Assembly (NCBI GenBank): GCA_037975125.1
Contig: CM075862.1
Location: 46,216,277 to 46,280,276, forward strand
Length of the DNA: 64,000 bases
Direction: 5' to 3'
Origin: Latrodectus hesperus
Taxonomy: Eukaryota; Arthropoda; Arachnida; Araneae; Theridiidae
The notes below the pieces were generated by a model. The model made no database searches. It saw only the letters and a list, made by a program, of their open reading frames with translations, and was not told where the DNA came from. The translations under genes and the position numbers were made by a program. Shown one piece after another: positions 51,251-63,729 of this stretch (positions are counted from its first letter, which is position 1; every line of letters begins with the position of its first letter).

Positions 51251-54200
51251 ACAAATTTGATCATCAAGCAGTACACAACAGGGTGACAAAAGTAAGTTAA
51301 ATATGCTGATTTAGGATTATATGTACATATGTCTTGTGGAAATTTTTAAACCTGTTCAAAATGCAAAATTGATTGAAATACGATGATTGTAATCCATAAT
51401 AATAACTCTTATCTAGTATAAATTTTTCAAAAAAAGTAGGATGTACAACTGATTAATGTTAATAAATTCTACCTCTTCTCTTTGTTAAGACTGATTCTAA
51501 TTTTGTCATGAAATATATGGCATCTCGGAATTTCATCCATGTGGAAGGAAAAATATGTTCATATTCATTAATTTACAGTGGAACTTTGATGTTATCCAAT
51601 ATAAAATCATAAATAAGTACCTAGAAATAATATTTAGATACAATTGAGTTAAAAAAAATTTTTTCTGATTCTTTCATATTTGCCAATAAGGAGGAAGTCA
51701 TTATTCTAAAACATTTTACTAGATCTGTAGATCAAATTATAGGCAAGGAATGTAATACTAATAATCCCGAAAAAAAACATCCAGGAATAATTAAAAGAAA
51801 GTACAAAAATGCGGAATTGTTTTGGTAATTTGAAGCAAAATACGCAGACATCATCCAAAATATGTTTCGATCAAAAGAATGGCAATATCTGTCCATATTA
51901 TATTGATAATTTGATTTAAAAACAATGATAGAGAAGAGAAATAAATATTAACTGCACAAAAGGGCTTAAAATATTATATTTAAAATATTTCGTTCATAAA
52001 CTATGTGTGTGTGTTATAATTGAATAATTACAAATGATATCCCTTATTGAAATTTCCAGTTTTTTTATACTTATTTTATTTTTTTAAACTGATAAACTGT
52101 AAACTCATTATAAAAGTAATGTGCATAAAAATTCTAATAATGATAAATATGAACTCCGAAAATATTTTTATTTAAAATTCATTTGATTCATAAGCTAAAT
52201 GACTCTGCTATTAAATATTTCTGCTATTCATATTATTTCTTATATTGATTAACTATAATTTCAATATTAACCAACAAAACATTAAAATAGCGTATATAAA
52301 AACTCCTAATATTGCTGAATCTAAAAGGTAAACCACTTAAATTTGAAATTGTTTCGTGACATAAATTAATCAATAAATAATTACGAATTTTATCATTCAT
52401 GCAAATTTCCAATTTCTTTTACAATATTTATTCTGATTTTATATGTTTTTTTCATAGAGATTAAATTTAAGTTTAACATTTACCTGTAAAATATAAAGAT
52501 AATGTTGCATAAAAAAACGAATGAAATAAAAACGAAGAAATGCATTTTTGTTTTCAAAATAAGAGATATTTGTTTAAAAGAAGAAAATAAAATATTTTGA
52601 ATATCTTGTACGATATTTTATATGCTAGTTTCTTAGACCATTGAATTCCCATTTATAAATTAAAGAGTTCGGGAATATTTTTTTCCTTATCCCTTTGATG
52701 GCTTAAAATGTTTTCATGATTTATATGAAAATATTCAAATTTTACTTTTAAGAGCTTTTATTTTATGTTTTTATCCATAAGATTTATGTTAAATACTTAA
52801 AAAATATCTAATCTATAAATTTTTTTAAGCAAGCTGAACTAAGCATTCCAATTTTCATATGAGTACGTAAGCTTCTTTTTATTTATGTTTGTTTTTATGC
52901 ATTTAAAAACTGATTGGTAATGTTTTCCCTTTTTTTTCTAGAAAGGGAATAAATATTCCTTAAAAACAAAGGCGAATTATGGAAAATATGATATTTGGCG
53001 TTTAAAAAGAAATTTCGTGTGTTTATCTTCCGTTTAATAAGAAATAAATTTAAAATTTCTTCTGAGGATTAAAATGAAGAAAACGTACACAAGCTAGATA
53101 TAAATTAAATAATTATTTTATACGTTGAAAATGCATTATATAGTCATAAAACATTTATTTAGTTTTGATACAATAACATTCACATAATACCTTTTTAATC
53201 AATTATTGATTTTTCGGAATATGGTAATTGGATAGGGAAAGAGTATCAACATATTGAATATTTCCGAGGAAAATAAGTAATAATTGTTCATAAAACGTAA
53301 AGAATCTCGTAATTGAAGCAATATTAATAATAAAATATAAATGAAAAAACACTGAGTTATGTATAGTTTGTGCAAGAATAAAAAGTATACTTAAATGTAA
53401 TGTAAGATAAACATACCAGAACATTTCTGGAAATCCAATTCATGTTTTCGTAACTTTATAAAAGTAGAAATATCTAATTAAATACTTTCTGTTCATTTAA
53501 TTTATAAATTTAACCTGAAAACATTTACGTGATTTTTAATATTTATTTTTATATTATATGATTTTTAATATTTATATGATAATAAGGGAATTTTTTAATA
53601 AAAAAAAATTATTAACTTCAGAAAGGCAATATGATTGATAGAAACTAAAGCATACTCATTATATTTAGAATATAAATGAAATTTAGAACTCAACAAAAAA
53701 AAAATTCTGGTATGAAAATATTTTATATAAGCATTTAAAATTCATTGAAGAGATGTCTTTTTTATTGCAGGAATATTTATTCATTTTACTGCAAAACTAG
53801 CTTATGATAAATTAACTTATATAAATATCACTTCATTTTAAGTAAGTTAAATAACTTAATTAGTAAAGTAACATATAATTTTACTTTAACTATAAGACCT
53901 ATATTTATATTTACATGGCACTGTTCTATCTTTAGCGAAATAAAAAATCGATATAAATATAGTTTAAAAATAAATATTAAATTTAAAATATATTCAGAAA
54001 TAAAATTATTAAAATAATTCTGGAGAAATATTCTTACAATTATTTTACAAAACCTTAATGACAAGAAAAATGCATCCAAAACATGTTGCTGCATTGATAA
54101 AATTTAATAATCAATATTAATAACTAGATATCGCGTGTATCAAACATTTTTTGTTTTCTATCACAAATTTCTTATCACATGACACTAAACTCCAAAAAAT

Positions 54201-55292
54201 AAATTACTTAACTTTCCTTTTTATGTAAAATAAAAATGTAACAAAGTTTGCTTATTTTGAAAAGAAGAAAAGTTTTTCAAAAACAATTTTCTGAATTTAA
54301 ACTAGGATAAGAATTTTTTAATCAAGAAAAGAGAGTAATTTTGTAAGCAAAATAAAGGGAAGATTGTTTTCTATTGTACATAATATCTAAATTGTGTTGT
54401 TGTTTCGAGTGGACATAATTGCGTAATGAATATATTAACTTTAAATGCATGATTTTAGAACTGAAACGTTGTAAAATTATTCTTTAAGAAATGAGGATGT
54501 GAATTAAGAAATTAACTGATTCAACCTTTTATTAATGAGGAGTTATGGATTCATCTCGCTCAATACAAAATTTATCACCATAATTTATTGCAATTATTTC
54601 TAAGCAAATTTAAAAATTTGCTTGAATTAATTTTTCATCATTTTTTTAGGTGTTAATAGGTTTTTTTAATGTACAATAAGGGAATTTTTAAACTTTATTG
54701 AATTATACACTTCAAAAACTGCAAAAATCACAAATATGCATTCAGTTATTTACATAAAACGAAATTATACTACTTTAAACAGATATGAATCAAATTTTTA
54801 TTTTGTTTGCCAATGATTGTATTAAGAAGGATTAAACTAAATGGGATGATACACTAATTAGAATGTGGTGGTCACACTGACTACCTTATAAGAATAAATA
54901 TAAAAAAATATAAGAATAAGTATGCAAAATCAAACAAGGCCTATGAGCTTCGTTTTATTTCGTATATTTATTTATAGAGTTTGTTATTAACACAACCCAT
55001 AATTATATCGGATTTGAATGCTCTGTAAAGTTGGTTGCATTGCAATGGACAACAATCCGGAACTGCGCTCGGTTGAAGAACAGAGAGACATGCGGACTCC
55101 TTTTTAAAAATTATCATCCATGTAAAATACCAGGGAGTAATGAAATGAAAATATATGTAGGATATTTGATACTCTGTTTCTTCCTGCAGTCCCACAATGG
55201 GATTTATTTTTAAAACAACTAACATTTACTACTTTTACTTCGATTTTTAAAAGTATTTATTTACCAGTTACTTGGTATGTATTTACTCTTTT
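51251..55292. other. AT-rich intergenic DNA (4 kb)
   Basis: The longest featureless block in the window. Only short low-complexity ORFs occur. The segment 54968-55225 is GC-richer and open on both strands (85 and 60 codons), but neither product is recognised. Confidence 0.5.
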
Positions 55293-55324
55293 CCCAGTAG
55301 ACCACCTTTTGGTGGTCTACTAGG
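55293..55324. repeat. Perfect 11-bp GC-richer hairpin with T4 loop
   Basis: agtagaccacc (55296-55306) pairs exactly with 55311-55321 across TTTT, and the stem extends with one mismatch (ccc / agg). It stands out in AT-rich surroundings. Confidence 0.9.
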
Positions 55325-55445
55325 ACTACTATGAAATGCTTAGGAACGAAGAATCAAGTATGCTGACTTCAATATTTAATAATTTCATATCTATGGCAAT
55401 TTTAAAGAGTTTGAAGCTTTATTTGAATTGCTTTTAACTGCATAT

Positions 55446-55809
55446 GTTGTTGTTACTTATGACACTTGGACAAGCCAAGCTCGCTATGCCTTGGCAATGC
55501 GAATTAAAGTCAATAGGGAGCGTCTTTCGTTTTAATCAGAACACCACGAAGGTGAAAGTACGTCTTTTGTTAAATCCTCCGATAGATGGCACCACTAGAG
55601 AATCCACTCCCTCAATTTTGACATTGATCGGAAGGGGGAGGAAATTTTTTCCTGACTATTGCACCCATGGTAACTGCTCAACGACCGACCACAAGACTTT
55701 CGATTCCACAGATTTATAGAGCACGTATATCGCATGTACTAGGTGGGTCTTTGGCGGCACTGGGAATCAAACCCCACCCTTCCGAATGGAAGGCTACCAC
55801 GACCTCTTG
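55446..55809 (-). mobile_element. SINE-A copy 2, full length, with target duplication
   Basis: All SINE-A blocks are present: the GTTGTTAC tail, 'gacaagccaagct', 'tccgatagatggca', 'gatcggaaggggg', 'ccatggtaactgct' and 'tttggcggca'. The tRNA-like head is at the right end (minus strand; degraded box B opposite 'gggaatcaaacccc'). actgcatat occurs at 55437-55445 and 55810-55818 as a target-site duplication. The 91-codon ORF through it is incidental. Confidence 0.88.
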
Positions 55810-55818
55810 ACTGCATAT

Positions 55819-56586
55819 CTTAGTGATAATAGAGTTTTGAACTAAGGAAATTGTAAATAACCTTAAAAGTTAGTATAAATAAAAAGCGCAACTTTTCTAA
55901 TAATAATAATGAAATAAACTGATGTAATTTTTGATTTAATGAGGGGATATACATTTGCTGACTTTAATATTTAATAAGTTCATAACTAAAAGCAATCTTA
56001 AGGCGTTTAGAACCACATTTGAAATGCTTTTACTGCATTTCGTTCTGATAAGCATCATTTTGAACTATGTAAATATCCATAAAAATTAATATAAATAAAA
56101 AATCTCGCAGTTGCTCTAATTAAAAATTTTCCCCTCTAGAGCTGGATACATGTTTTAAATTGTAATTTAAGGTCTGCAAAGAGCTTGAAAGTTTCTGAAG
56201 GATGGATTAAAACAAAAAAAGCAAATCCAAAATAGATAATTTTAATTGTGATCTGGCACTCTTATAAATTAATCTTCGTAATCGTATTTAAATAAATTAT
56301 TTTATTTAATGAATTAATTAAGTTCTGATTGATTATTTACGAGCGTGAGTATAAATAAATGTGATATTAACTAAATACTTCTTAGTATGATATAATATAT
56401 TTATTACGAATTGAGCTCCATTAATGGTGTTATCATATTTCTATTTAAACTGTACAGTTTATTTGTAAGATCATATTATTTAAACTAATTCATGTCTGGT
56501 TTAGATTATAAGAGCCTACAAATTAGCGTTATAATTCATAATTAAAAAGGTAAGTATGTTATAATACAGGTATGTTTTACATATAT
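55819..56586. other. AT-rich intergenic DNA
   Basis: The stretch 55920-56070 loosely repeats 55360-55460 ('tgctgacttcaatatttaataatttcat', 'gcaattttaa.g.gtttgaa', 'tttgaattgcttttaactgcat'). This suggests a duplication of about 600 bp offset that predates the SINE-A insertion. Confidence 0.45.
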
Positions 56587-57065
56587 TACTAACTAAACCA
56601 TGAAAATCATTAATGTAGATCCTATTTATAATTAGTCTCCAAATTAACCAATTTGCTTCTTTAAAATGCTAAATAAATCGTATTTTTATTTCAAATTATT
56701 TGGGTAATGTACGGATATCTGTCTGCTACTATTATTATTGCTATACCTTTAAAACAGTTAATGGAGACCCTGACTTATAATTAATCTGCAAATTGACTAA
56801 CTTGTTGCATTAAAATGAGGAATCAATCGTTTTCTGGAAATTATTTAAGAAATTTATGGATCCTGGCTGCTACTAGTACTACTGCTAAACATCGAAAAGA
56901 GTTAATGTAGACCCTACTTATAATTAATGTGCTAATTAACTGGTCCTTTAAAATGCTGAACAAATCATTTTTTTATTTCGAATTATTTGGGTATTGTACG
57001 AATATCTGGCTGCTACTAGTGTTACTGCTAAACCTTGAAAACAGTTAATGTAGACCCTACTTATA

Positions 57066-58373
57066 CAGAGGGTATTAACACATTTTTAGAACGATTTTGA
57101 TTAAGAATTTGAAAAAAGTAATATGTTTTAGAACAAAAATATTTTTCAACACCTTATTATTTGAGATGAGAAATATCGTCTGCTATTTTTAAATTTATTC
57201 TTCTTTCAAAATGTCGCATGTAAACAAGCTGTGGATTAAAGGATATGTTTTTGCACTTTCCGAAGAAAATTATTCTTATTCCAGGATTCAAAAACGTTGT
57301 GAAATGAATGGTATTAAAATTTCTAAGTGCAAGATAAGCAACAATGGTATGAATCAGACAGGTAAAAACCGTCAATCATTATTTCTACATGGAAAGAAAA
57401 TTTCAAACGAATATCCGAAAAAAGTACGTAGTGTTTCAAATGTCCTTAAAGTGAAATCCCTGGTAACAAGAGAAAATCCGCTAACACAGAAATCACACAA
57501 TTGCAAAGTCTTTAGATACATGTGTAGCAACAATAAATAAAATAATAAATCAAGATTTACAACTTAAAAAAGCTAAAGCTTATACATGTTCACCAGCTTT
57601 TGCCGAGACATGTGGTTCAACGCAAAACATTTAGTAGAATCCTGTATGAAAACCATTTAGCAAGAGATAAATGGAAATACATTGTGACCCTTGATGAAGC
57701 ATGGGTTTACCTAAATGACTGCTACAAAAAAGGTCTACTTACTATAGAAAACGAGCAGAAAAAAATGTACAAACCTGGTTCTGTCAATGTAAAGAAAGTT
57801 TCAGTAAGGGGTTTATGATAGTCGCAGGTTTCTCCTGCAATGGGAAATTAAAAATAAAAAGAGTAGAAAAAAATGTTAAAATCAACCCATCATACTGTAA
57901 GGAGAAGATTTTACGTCCAATATTTACTGAAGAAATTCTACTTCTTTATCTCAAAACCATTCAAAGAGTGAAACTTCATCAAGACAAAGCTACAAGTCAT
58001 ACTTCGGAAACTACCACTGCATTCCTTGAAAAAATGAAGACTAATACAGGTATTGCATACATACCTTTTCAATATATACCTGTGAAGTCCCCTGACGTTT
58101 CAACTATGGACTCTTGTACTTTTGGTCTGTTAAAAAGAGCTCTTTCTAAACGCAAACTCACCACGATAAATGGACTCTGGAAAATAGTGGAAGAGGAATG
58201 GAAAGCAATACCCCTGGAAATTTTACGAAAAGCTCTTCTATCATGAAGAATCACGATGCAGACTTATAGTCCAGAAAAAAGCTATCAGATCGAACATTTA
58301 AAAAATAGTCCATAAATTTTAAATATTAATTAAACGGCCCCGAAATCGTTATAAAATGTGTTAATACCTTCTG
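57066..58373 (+). mobile_element. rosa-like (DD41D) mariner-superfamily transposon, 1308 bp
   Basis: The left end CAGAGGGTATTAACACATTT and the right end (reverse complement) CAGAAGGTATTAACACATTT are near-identical terminal inverted repeats, continuing less well for another ~12 bp. TA flanks both sides (57064-57065 and 58374-58375). The length is close to 1.3 kb, normal for mariner-type elements. It interrupts one unit of a tandem array. Confidence 0.93.
57211..58246 (+). pseudogene. Mariner-superfamily transposase pseudogene, DD41D spacing
   Basis: Three segments in three frames (57211-57540, 57600-57818, 57815-58246). The first is a helix-turn-helix region (VFALSEENYSYSRIQKRCEM, IKISKCKISN). 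The second has the first catalytic region IVTLDEAWVYL. The third has VKLHQDKATSHTSE (second Asp), SPDVSTMDSCTFGLLKRAL (third Asp) and LWKIVEEEWKAIPLE. I count 41 residues between the second and third Asp, so DD41D, the spacing described for rosa elements. All three acidic residues survive. Two frame changes plus a stop at 57540 inactivate it. Confidence 0.9.
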
Positions 58374-58470
58374 TAATTAATTTCCTAATTAACTGATTTG
58401 CTCCATTAAAATGCGTAATCAATCATTTTCTGCTAATTAATTAAGTAATGTACAGATATTTGACTTTCTA

Positions 58471-59460
58471 TTCATTCTAAAGTTGATTGTACCAAATAAT
58501 TTGTTGATTGTTTGGTGACAGCAGTTTTTGAGCTATCGAAAAATAAAAAATTAAATTTATAATAGTTTTCTTAATTGTAATATGATTATAAGACTTTTTA
58601 CTTTTTATATTAGTTGATTTATCATCGATTCCATGAACAAACTTTTTGAATGTGGATATTGTATTAACTTGAATCCTTAGGTATTGCAAAATTAATAACT
58701 TTAATTAATTTGTACATAAATGTTGTTGTTTTTCCAGAAAATGTCTTATTTTAATGAATGTCTAATAGCTAAGGTGTTCTAGAATATCTAAGGAATTAGA
58801 AAATTGAAACTATTTTCCCCACTTCAAACAATCTTCCTAGCTAACTTGCACGTTACCTTAATATATACACTTCAGAATTACTAAATACCGCACTTTAGCG
58901 GTAATGTAAACATTGATTACTAAAATACAAGATAGATTTGAGAGAAAAGTTATGTTTAGACATCATATAAAAAAAGTTTCAAAATTGCATAATAATACTT
59001 GCATAATAATAGGTAAATTTCATGAGTGTCTACATTTTATATCTGTATAAATCCAAATTAGTTTGGATATTTAACCAAATCATTTTGATATACATCAAAT
59101 TAGGAATTTCATAATATATTTAATTGAGATGTTAATACATATACAATTATATTTTAAATAATTTTTATATTAAGTATTATAAAAATTTATAATACATGCA
59201 AAATGGTTTAATGTAAAGATAATTAATAATATGCTAATTTAAGAAATTTGTGAAATTTATTTGTCTATTAACAGTATGATAAATCTGTCTAGTACACTTC
59301 AAAGCATGCCAGCAATCTAGTTCTACTAAATGTTTTCACGCAATATCGTTCTCATTTTAAAATTCTTCAGAGTTTTTCAAAAATCTTCATAAAAGCACTT
59401 TAAAGTGAAAGGAAATAAATAAATAGAAGCCTAACTGTCAAGAAATTCCTTTGTAAACTT
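58471..59460. other. AT-rich intergenic DNA
   Basis: No recognised feature. Confidence 0.55.
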
Positions 59461-59715
59461 TTATTAACCATAAATTGGTAGTTTCTTTCGTTTTAGTTGA
59501 GATCAGGATTACGCCACTTTATTACAACTCTCATTGGTTTAAAATATACCTGACGTCAGATAACGTTTCATCTACGTCACATCGTTTGGAAAGGGCGTCG
59601 TAAATCATACGTGTAAATGAATTTGCTGCCTGACTTCAAATCAAATTATTCGAGTGGCAGCAAACAAAGCGAAGTTCACCATCAAATGTCTGGGTATTGT
59701 CGGCGATGCGAAAAA
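59461..59715 (+). repeat. Dispersed repeat G, copy 3 (best preserved)
   Basis: Contains 'ttaaccataaa' at the left, 'ctttattacaactctcattgg' (ATTGG, an inverted CCAAT), 'tttaaaatat', a perfect TGACGTCA at 59551-59558, 'ctacgtcacatcg' (a second CRE half-site) and 'gagtggcagcaaacaaagcgaag' near the right end. About 250 bp, no coding content. Confidence 0.78.
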
Positions 59716-60198
59716 TTTCATTCATCATTTTATCAGTAATGAAGAAGTACTTCTTAATTATAATTTCTTCCATTTGTAAATGTTTTCTAAATCATGAAAA
59801 TTACCCGTTGTTCTAAATAATTAATTTTCAAATTTTCAAATCCTTAGCGATATTTCTTCCAAAATTGAACACGTTGAAGATAGAACAGAAGAAAAAACAA
59901 AATGAAAAAAACAAGAAAAAACTTCCACTTTATGATTAGTTTAAATCAGCAAGGATATTTAAGTTTTTTAGTTTTGTATTCTGTTTTATTTATTTTGTCT
60001 TCGTTACTTTGGATTCTGGAAAAACGTCAAAGATCATTAATTATACTTACATATAAAAGAGAGAAAATTGAAAAATCTGTAAATGCTTTTGGAACTGGTG
60101 CCTTTTGATCCAAGCGAATATATATATCGAATATTACATTTTAAAAAATTTGAAAAACCTCCAATAATTAATTATAACACACACGCAGATATAATATA

Positions 60199-60237
<39 letters not shown>

Positions 60238-62395
60238 ATCTATATCTATATACATAACATAAAGAGCTCAGGTTTTTAAAAAAATGTACACTTAATAATC
60301 ATACATACTTTTATTTCCTAATGTCAAGGGAAGAAACACAAATGAAAAAGTTTATGTATGATATTTTGTAAATTTATTAGAGAGCAATGCCAAAAGTTTG
60401 ACTTACAAAAATGAATGTAAACTAAGAAAAAAGTACAAAATCGTTTCGAAGAAAAATAAAAAAAATCGTTTACTTTTCTTTAGAGTATAAAATGCATTTT
60501 AAACACAATCGTTTTTAAACTTATAAAGCAAATAAAACAGAATATTTAAGTATTTTTGGCATCAAAATTTTATGCTTGAATCAACTTATTTGTTCAACTA
60601 GCAAGCGCAATCTTTCGCGCGTTATGGCTTTTTGTGCGTAAGATGTGTGTCTAGCTTCTTTAGAAAATTGGGATTTGAAAAAGTAACTATATATTTTTAT
60701 TTTTATAACAATATTTATTATTTACTTACTTTTGATCGTAACGCTATTTTGCCTGGAACTGGAAATTGTTATCAGGAAATGAAGTCTCAAGCATAGATCA
60801 ACTATAAGTATATCGAATTAAATTATTAACTCGAAAATTCCCTTTATCTACAAAGTTATAAGATATTGAATGTGAAATAATTTTCATTCACGTGTTTCAT
60901 CGGATTTCTGATTAGTTGCTAGTTGGTGAAAGAACAAATATGTGTACACAGCAATGAGTTAAAATGATACTTTGTAAAAATAAAAATAGATAAATATTGC
61001 TATTTTTAAACTAAACTGGAGAATGTAGAAAAAAGGAGAAATATTTAATTTTCTAAATTTTATTCTACCCACAGTGATTGATAATAGATGGTTATTTTCA
61101 TAAAAAGAAGATAGAAATATAACTCTACATTTTTGAAGCGAACAGAGATCCGGAACAATGTGAAATCACAGCACAAAGCCTTTACAGTGAGTTCAAATCA
61201 GTATTAATTGCTTTTTACATTATTTACCAACTGTATCATATATATTACGAAATAAATCATTCATAATGTTAATGTCAGCTGGAGATCAACATTTTAAATA
61301 AGTGTGTTATTATATTTAGTACATACGATCTCATTTGAACCATAGAAAAAAGTTCGGGAGATATATAGATTAACTGTTATTATATGTATGAATTTATGTT
61401 GCATAAGAAATAGAGGTAATATTTATATCAGTGATACTGGTGATAACAGAAGTGTCTGATGTCTCAGTGTGAAAAATAAAATACCGTGCAAAAGAATCCT
61501 TGTATTTAAATGTAAAGCAACAGATGTCAACAAAATCTGGAATCAGACAATAATACAAACTGTATTTTAACTGTTGCTTTCAGTAATTCATTACTTTCAC
61601 ATTGATACCTATGTGGAAATATTGCAATAGGTACAATTGAAAGGCTTGAAACTCCAGTTTTATGTCGACAAATAAAGTTGATGAATTTATTTAGTTGCGC
61701 TTAAGAAAGTAATGTTTTTTTTAATAAAGCCTTGTAACTAAACAGTGATAAAAAGACATCATTATTCATGTCTCATTCCTTAACAATTCTGAATCCAGAC
61801 ATATTTGATTACTTTGTGATTCTTATTTTTTGCATATCCAAATATGGCTAAAGATTTCCTGCAAGTTTAATTTAACAGGCACGATTGTTTTATGCAAATG
61901 TTTATTATCAGCGATGTAGTTACAAAGAAAAAAATTATTGGACGCTGGATCAGTAAATAAATGATAAAAAGGGATATCAGACACTGGATCTGAAATTTAG
62001 TAACAAAAAAATAAAGATAAGCAGATACTGAATCAACAATGTTGTAAGAATAAAATATTATTAAACGCTGATGAACCTGTTACATTTCATTCGATATTTC
62101 TACTTTTTTCTAATTCTAGTTTGATCTTTGTGGAATCAACCAACCCGGGGATTCTGAACAATAAAATATCTCCTGCATATGCACTTTACCAGAAACATTT
62201 TTCTGAAAATCAACTTTGGAAGGTAACAGCTATAAGGATTGATATTTTATTTAAACTTTTAATAAGTTTTATAATTGTATAAAGTGCTTTTTTCTATGTT
62301 TTATTCAAAGCTTTATCAATCGAATCACAGGTACATTACGCTTACGAATAACATAATTAGTTACTATACCATTAAAATACATACTACACATTTAC
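59716..62395. other. AT-rich intergenic DNA (2.7 kb)
   Basis: Contains a (TATC)n microsatellite at 60195-60250. A 68-codon ORF at 59902-60108 has a hydrophobic stretch but no known motif. Nothing else assignable. Confidence 0.5.
60195..60250. repeat. (TATC)n microsatellite
   Basis: About ten TATC/CTAT units followed by TATATC variants. Confidence 0.95.
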
Positions 62396-62402
62396 ATAGT
62401 TA

Positions 62403-62775
62403 CAAGCCATGGTAGCCTAGTGGTTAGGGCATCGGCCTTCCATCCGGAAAGGCTGGGTTCGATTCCAAATGCCGCCAAAGACCCACCGAGTACATGCGAT
62501 ATACGTGCTCGTTAAACCTGTGAAATAAAAAATCCTGCGGTCGGTCAATAAGCAGTTACCATGGGTACAATGGTCTGACGGAAATTTCCTCCCCCTTCCG
62601 ATCAATGTCAAAATTGAGAAGGTGGATTCGCTGATGGTGCTATCTATCGGATGATTTAAATGGCCAAGACCTACGTGGTGCTCTGATTGAAAGTAAAGAC
62701 GCTCCCTTTTGACTTAAATTCGCACAGCCAAGACATAGTGAGCTTGGCTTGTCCAAGTGTTATATGTAACAACGA
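62403..62775 (+). mobile_element. SINE-A copy 3, full length, with tRNA head
   Basis: The clearest copy of the family. The tRNA-like head from 62405 is followed by the body blocks in sense orientation ('gccgccaaagaccca', 'cagttaccatgg', 'ccccttccgatc', 'cttggcttgtccaagtg') and the GTAACAAC tail. atagtta at 62396-62402 recurs at 62776-62782, a short candidate target duplication. The left part of the opposite strand is open for 64 codons, incidental. Confidence 0.9.
62413..62466 (+). promoter_or_regulatory. Internal RNA polymerase III promoter (boxes A and B) of SINE-A
   Basis: Box A TAGCCTAGTGG (62413-62423) and box B GGTTCGATTCC (62456-62466) lie 32 nt apart, close to consensus. This copy could be transcribed by pol III. 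The same region does not form a complete tRNA cloverleaf with 3' acceptor pairing, so it is not called a tRNA gene. Confidence 0.75.
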
Positions 62776-62782
62776 ATAGTTA

Positions 62783-63729
62783 ATGATCACGACGAATAAT
62801 TAATATATGGTAGTTAAAATATCAATTAAACTCAAAATTCTGATAATTAATCAGTTACAATTTTTTTATATTTTCACATTAAGTTTTTTATAACGTATAT
62901 CGTAAAAAATAAATTTGTAGTTTTTTAATGTTTTGGTTTAATGTAAAAGATCTTCATTAAATTTACTTTTAAGTACACAAAATTGAATATTATAAGAAGA
63001 CGTAGCTGTATAATTAATTATACTACAAAGAAACCTATTTATGTTGCTTATTTTTTCCTATATTTTGTTGTTCTTACAATGCTTTATTTGTACAGAGAAA
63101 TAATCTTTATAACATTTATGTGGTGTTAATTAAACATTTTCTATGTATTTAAACCTTTCTATTCCACTCGATAATACATTAGAAAAAACATTTTATACAT
63201 TTAAAATCTATTAAGAATTGTTTCTTAAGACTTTTAATTGAAATTATAACTATATACCAATAATTTAATCACTTTAACAAACTTTATTAATCTTATAAAT
63301 TTAATAAAATCGACAAATAATAATCATGATACCATATCCTTTAAAAATGAATTTAATAATTTTAAAAACAAAATGTAAGTAAAAAATAAAAATAAATATA
63401 ACAATATAAATAATGTAGAGATAATTACAAATATATGTTGCGTTTTGATAAGTATTTCTTACATAAATGCTTTTCAACTTTTTGTTAAGGAGTTTATAAA
63501 ATTTACTAGTATATTAATTGATGTAATCGGATAATAGATGTTTAACATTGACTGTGGTGCATAAAATAAGTCGTAGTTGTAATGTTCCTCATGTGAAATA
63601 TTACCTCTGCTGTTGTCAGTACAAGTTTACTGCTTGTTCCCTGCTTCTAAAATCGAAAATCCGCTTACTTTTAGTCACGATGGCACGTCCACTGGGTGCC
63701 CCACTTTATAAAGGTCACCCACCGTATAA
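62783..63729. other. AT-rich DNA, then a possible SINE tail
   Basis: Featureless to about 63670. At 63680-63720 'ccactgggtgccccactttataaagg' resembles the 3' tail of SINE-B copy 1 and lies directly against the LINE frame that follows. Confidence 0.45.

Larger units (their letters stand above)
56587..58470. repeat. ~145-bp tandem repeat array, split by a transposon
   Basis: The unit landmark 'taatgtagaccctacttata' starts at 56611, 56759, 56903 and 57046 (periods 148, 144 and 143). Other shared blocks are 'gctactagt.ttactgctaaac', 'attaa.t.gctaattaactg.t' and 'aaatgc..aatcaat'. The fourth unit is cut at 57065 by the rosa-like element and resumes at 58374 with 'attaatttcctaattaactg', fading out near 58470. 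Confidence 0.85.

Noticed and set aside
62405..62470. True tRNA gene
   Set aside because: Boxes A and B are good, but there is no matching acceptor stem, and the head continues into a repeated body with a target duplication, so it is a SINE.
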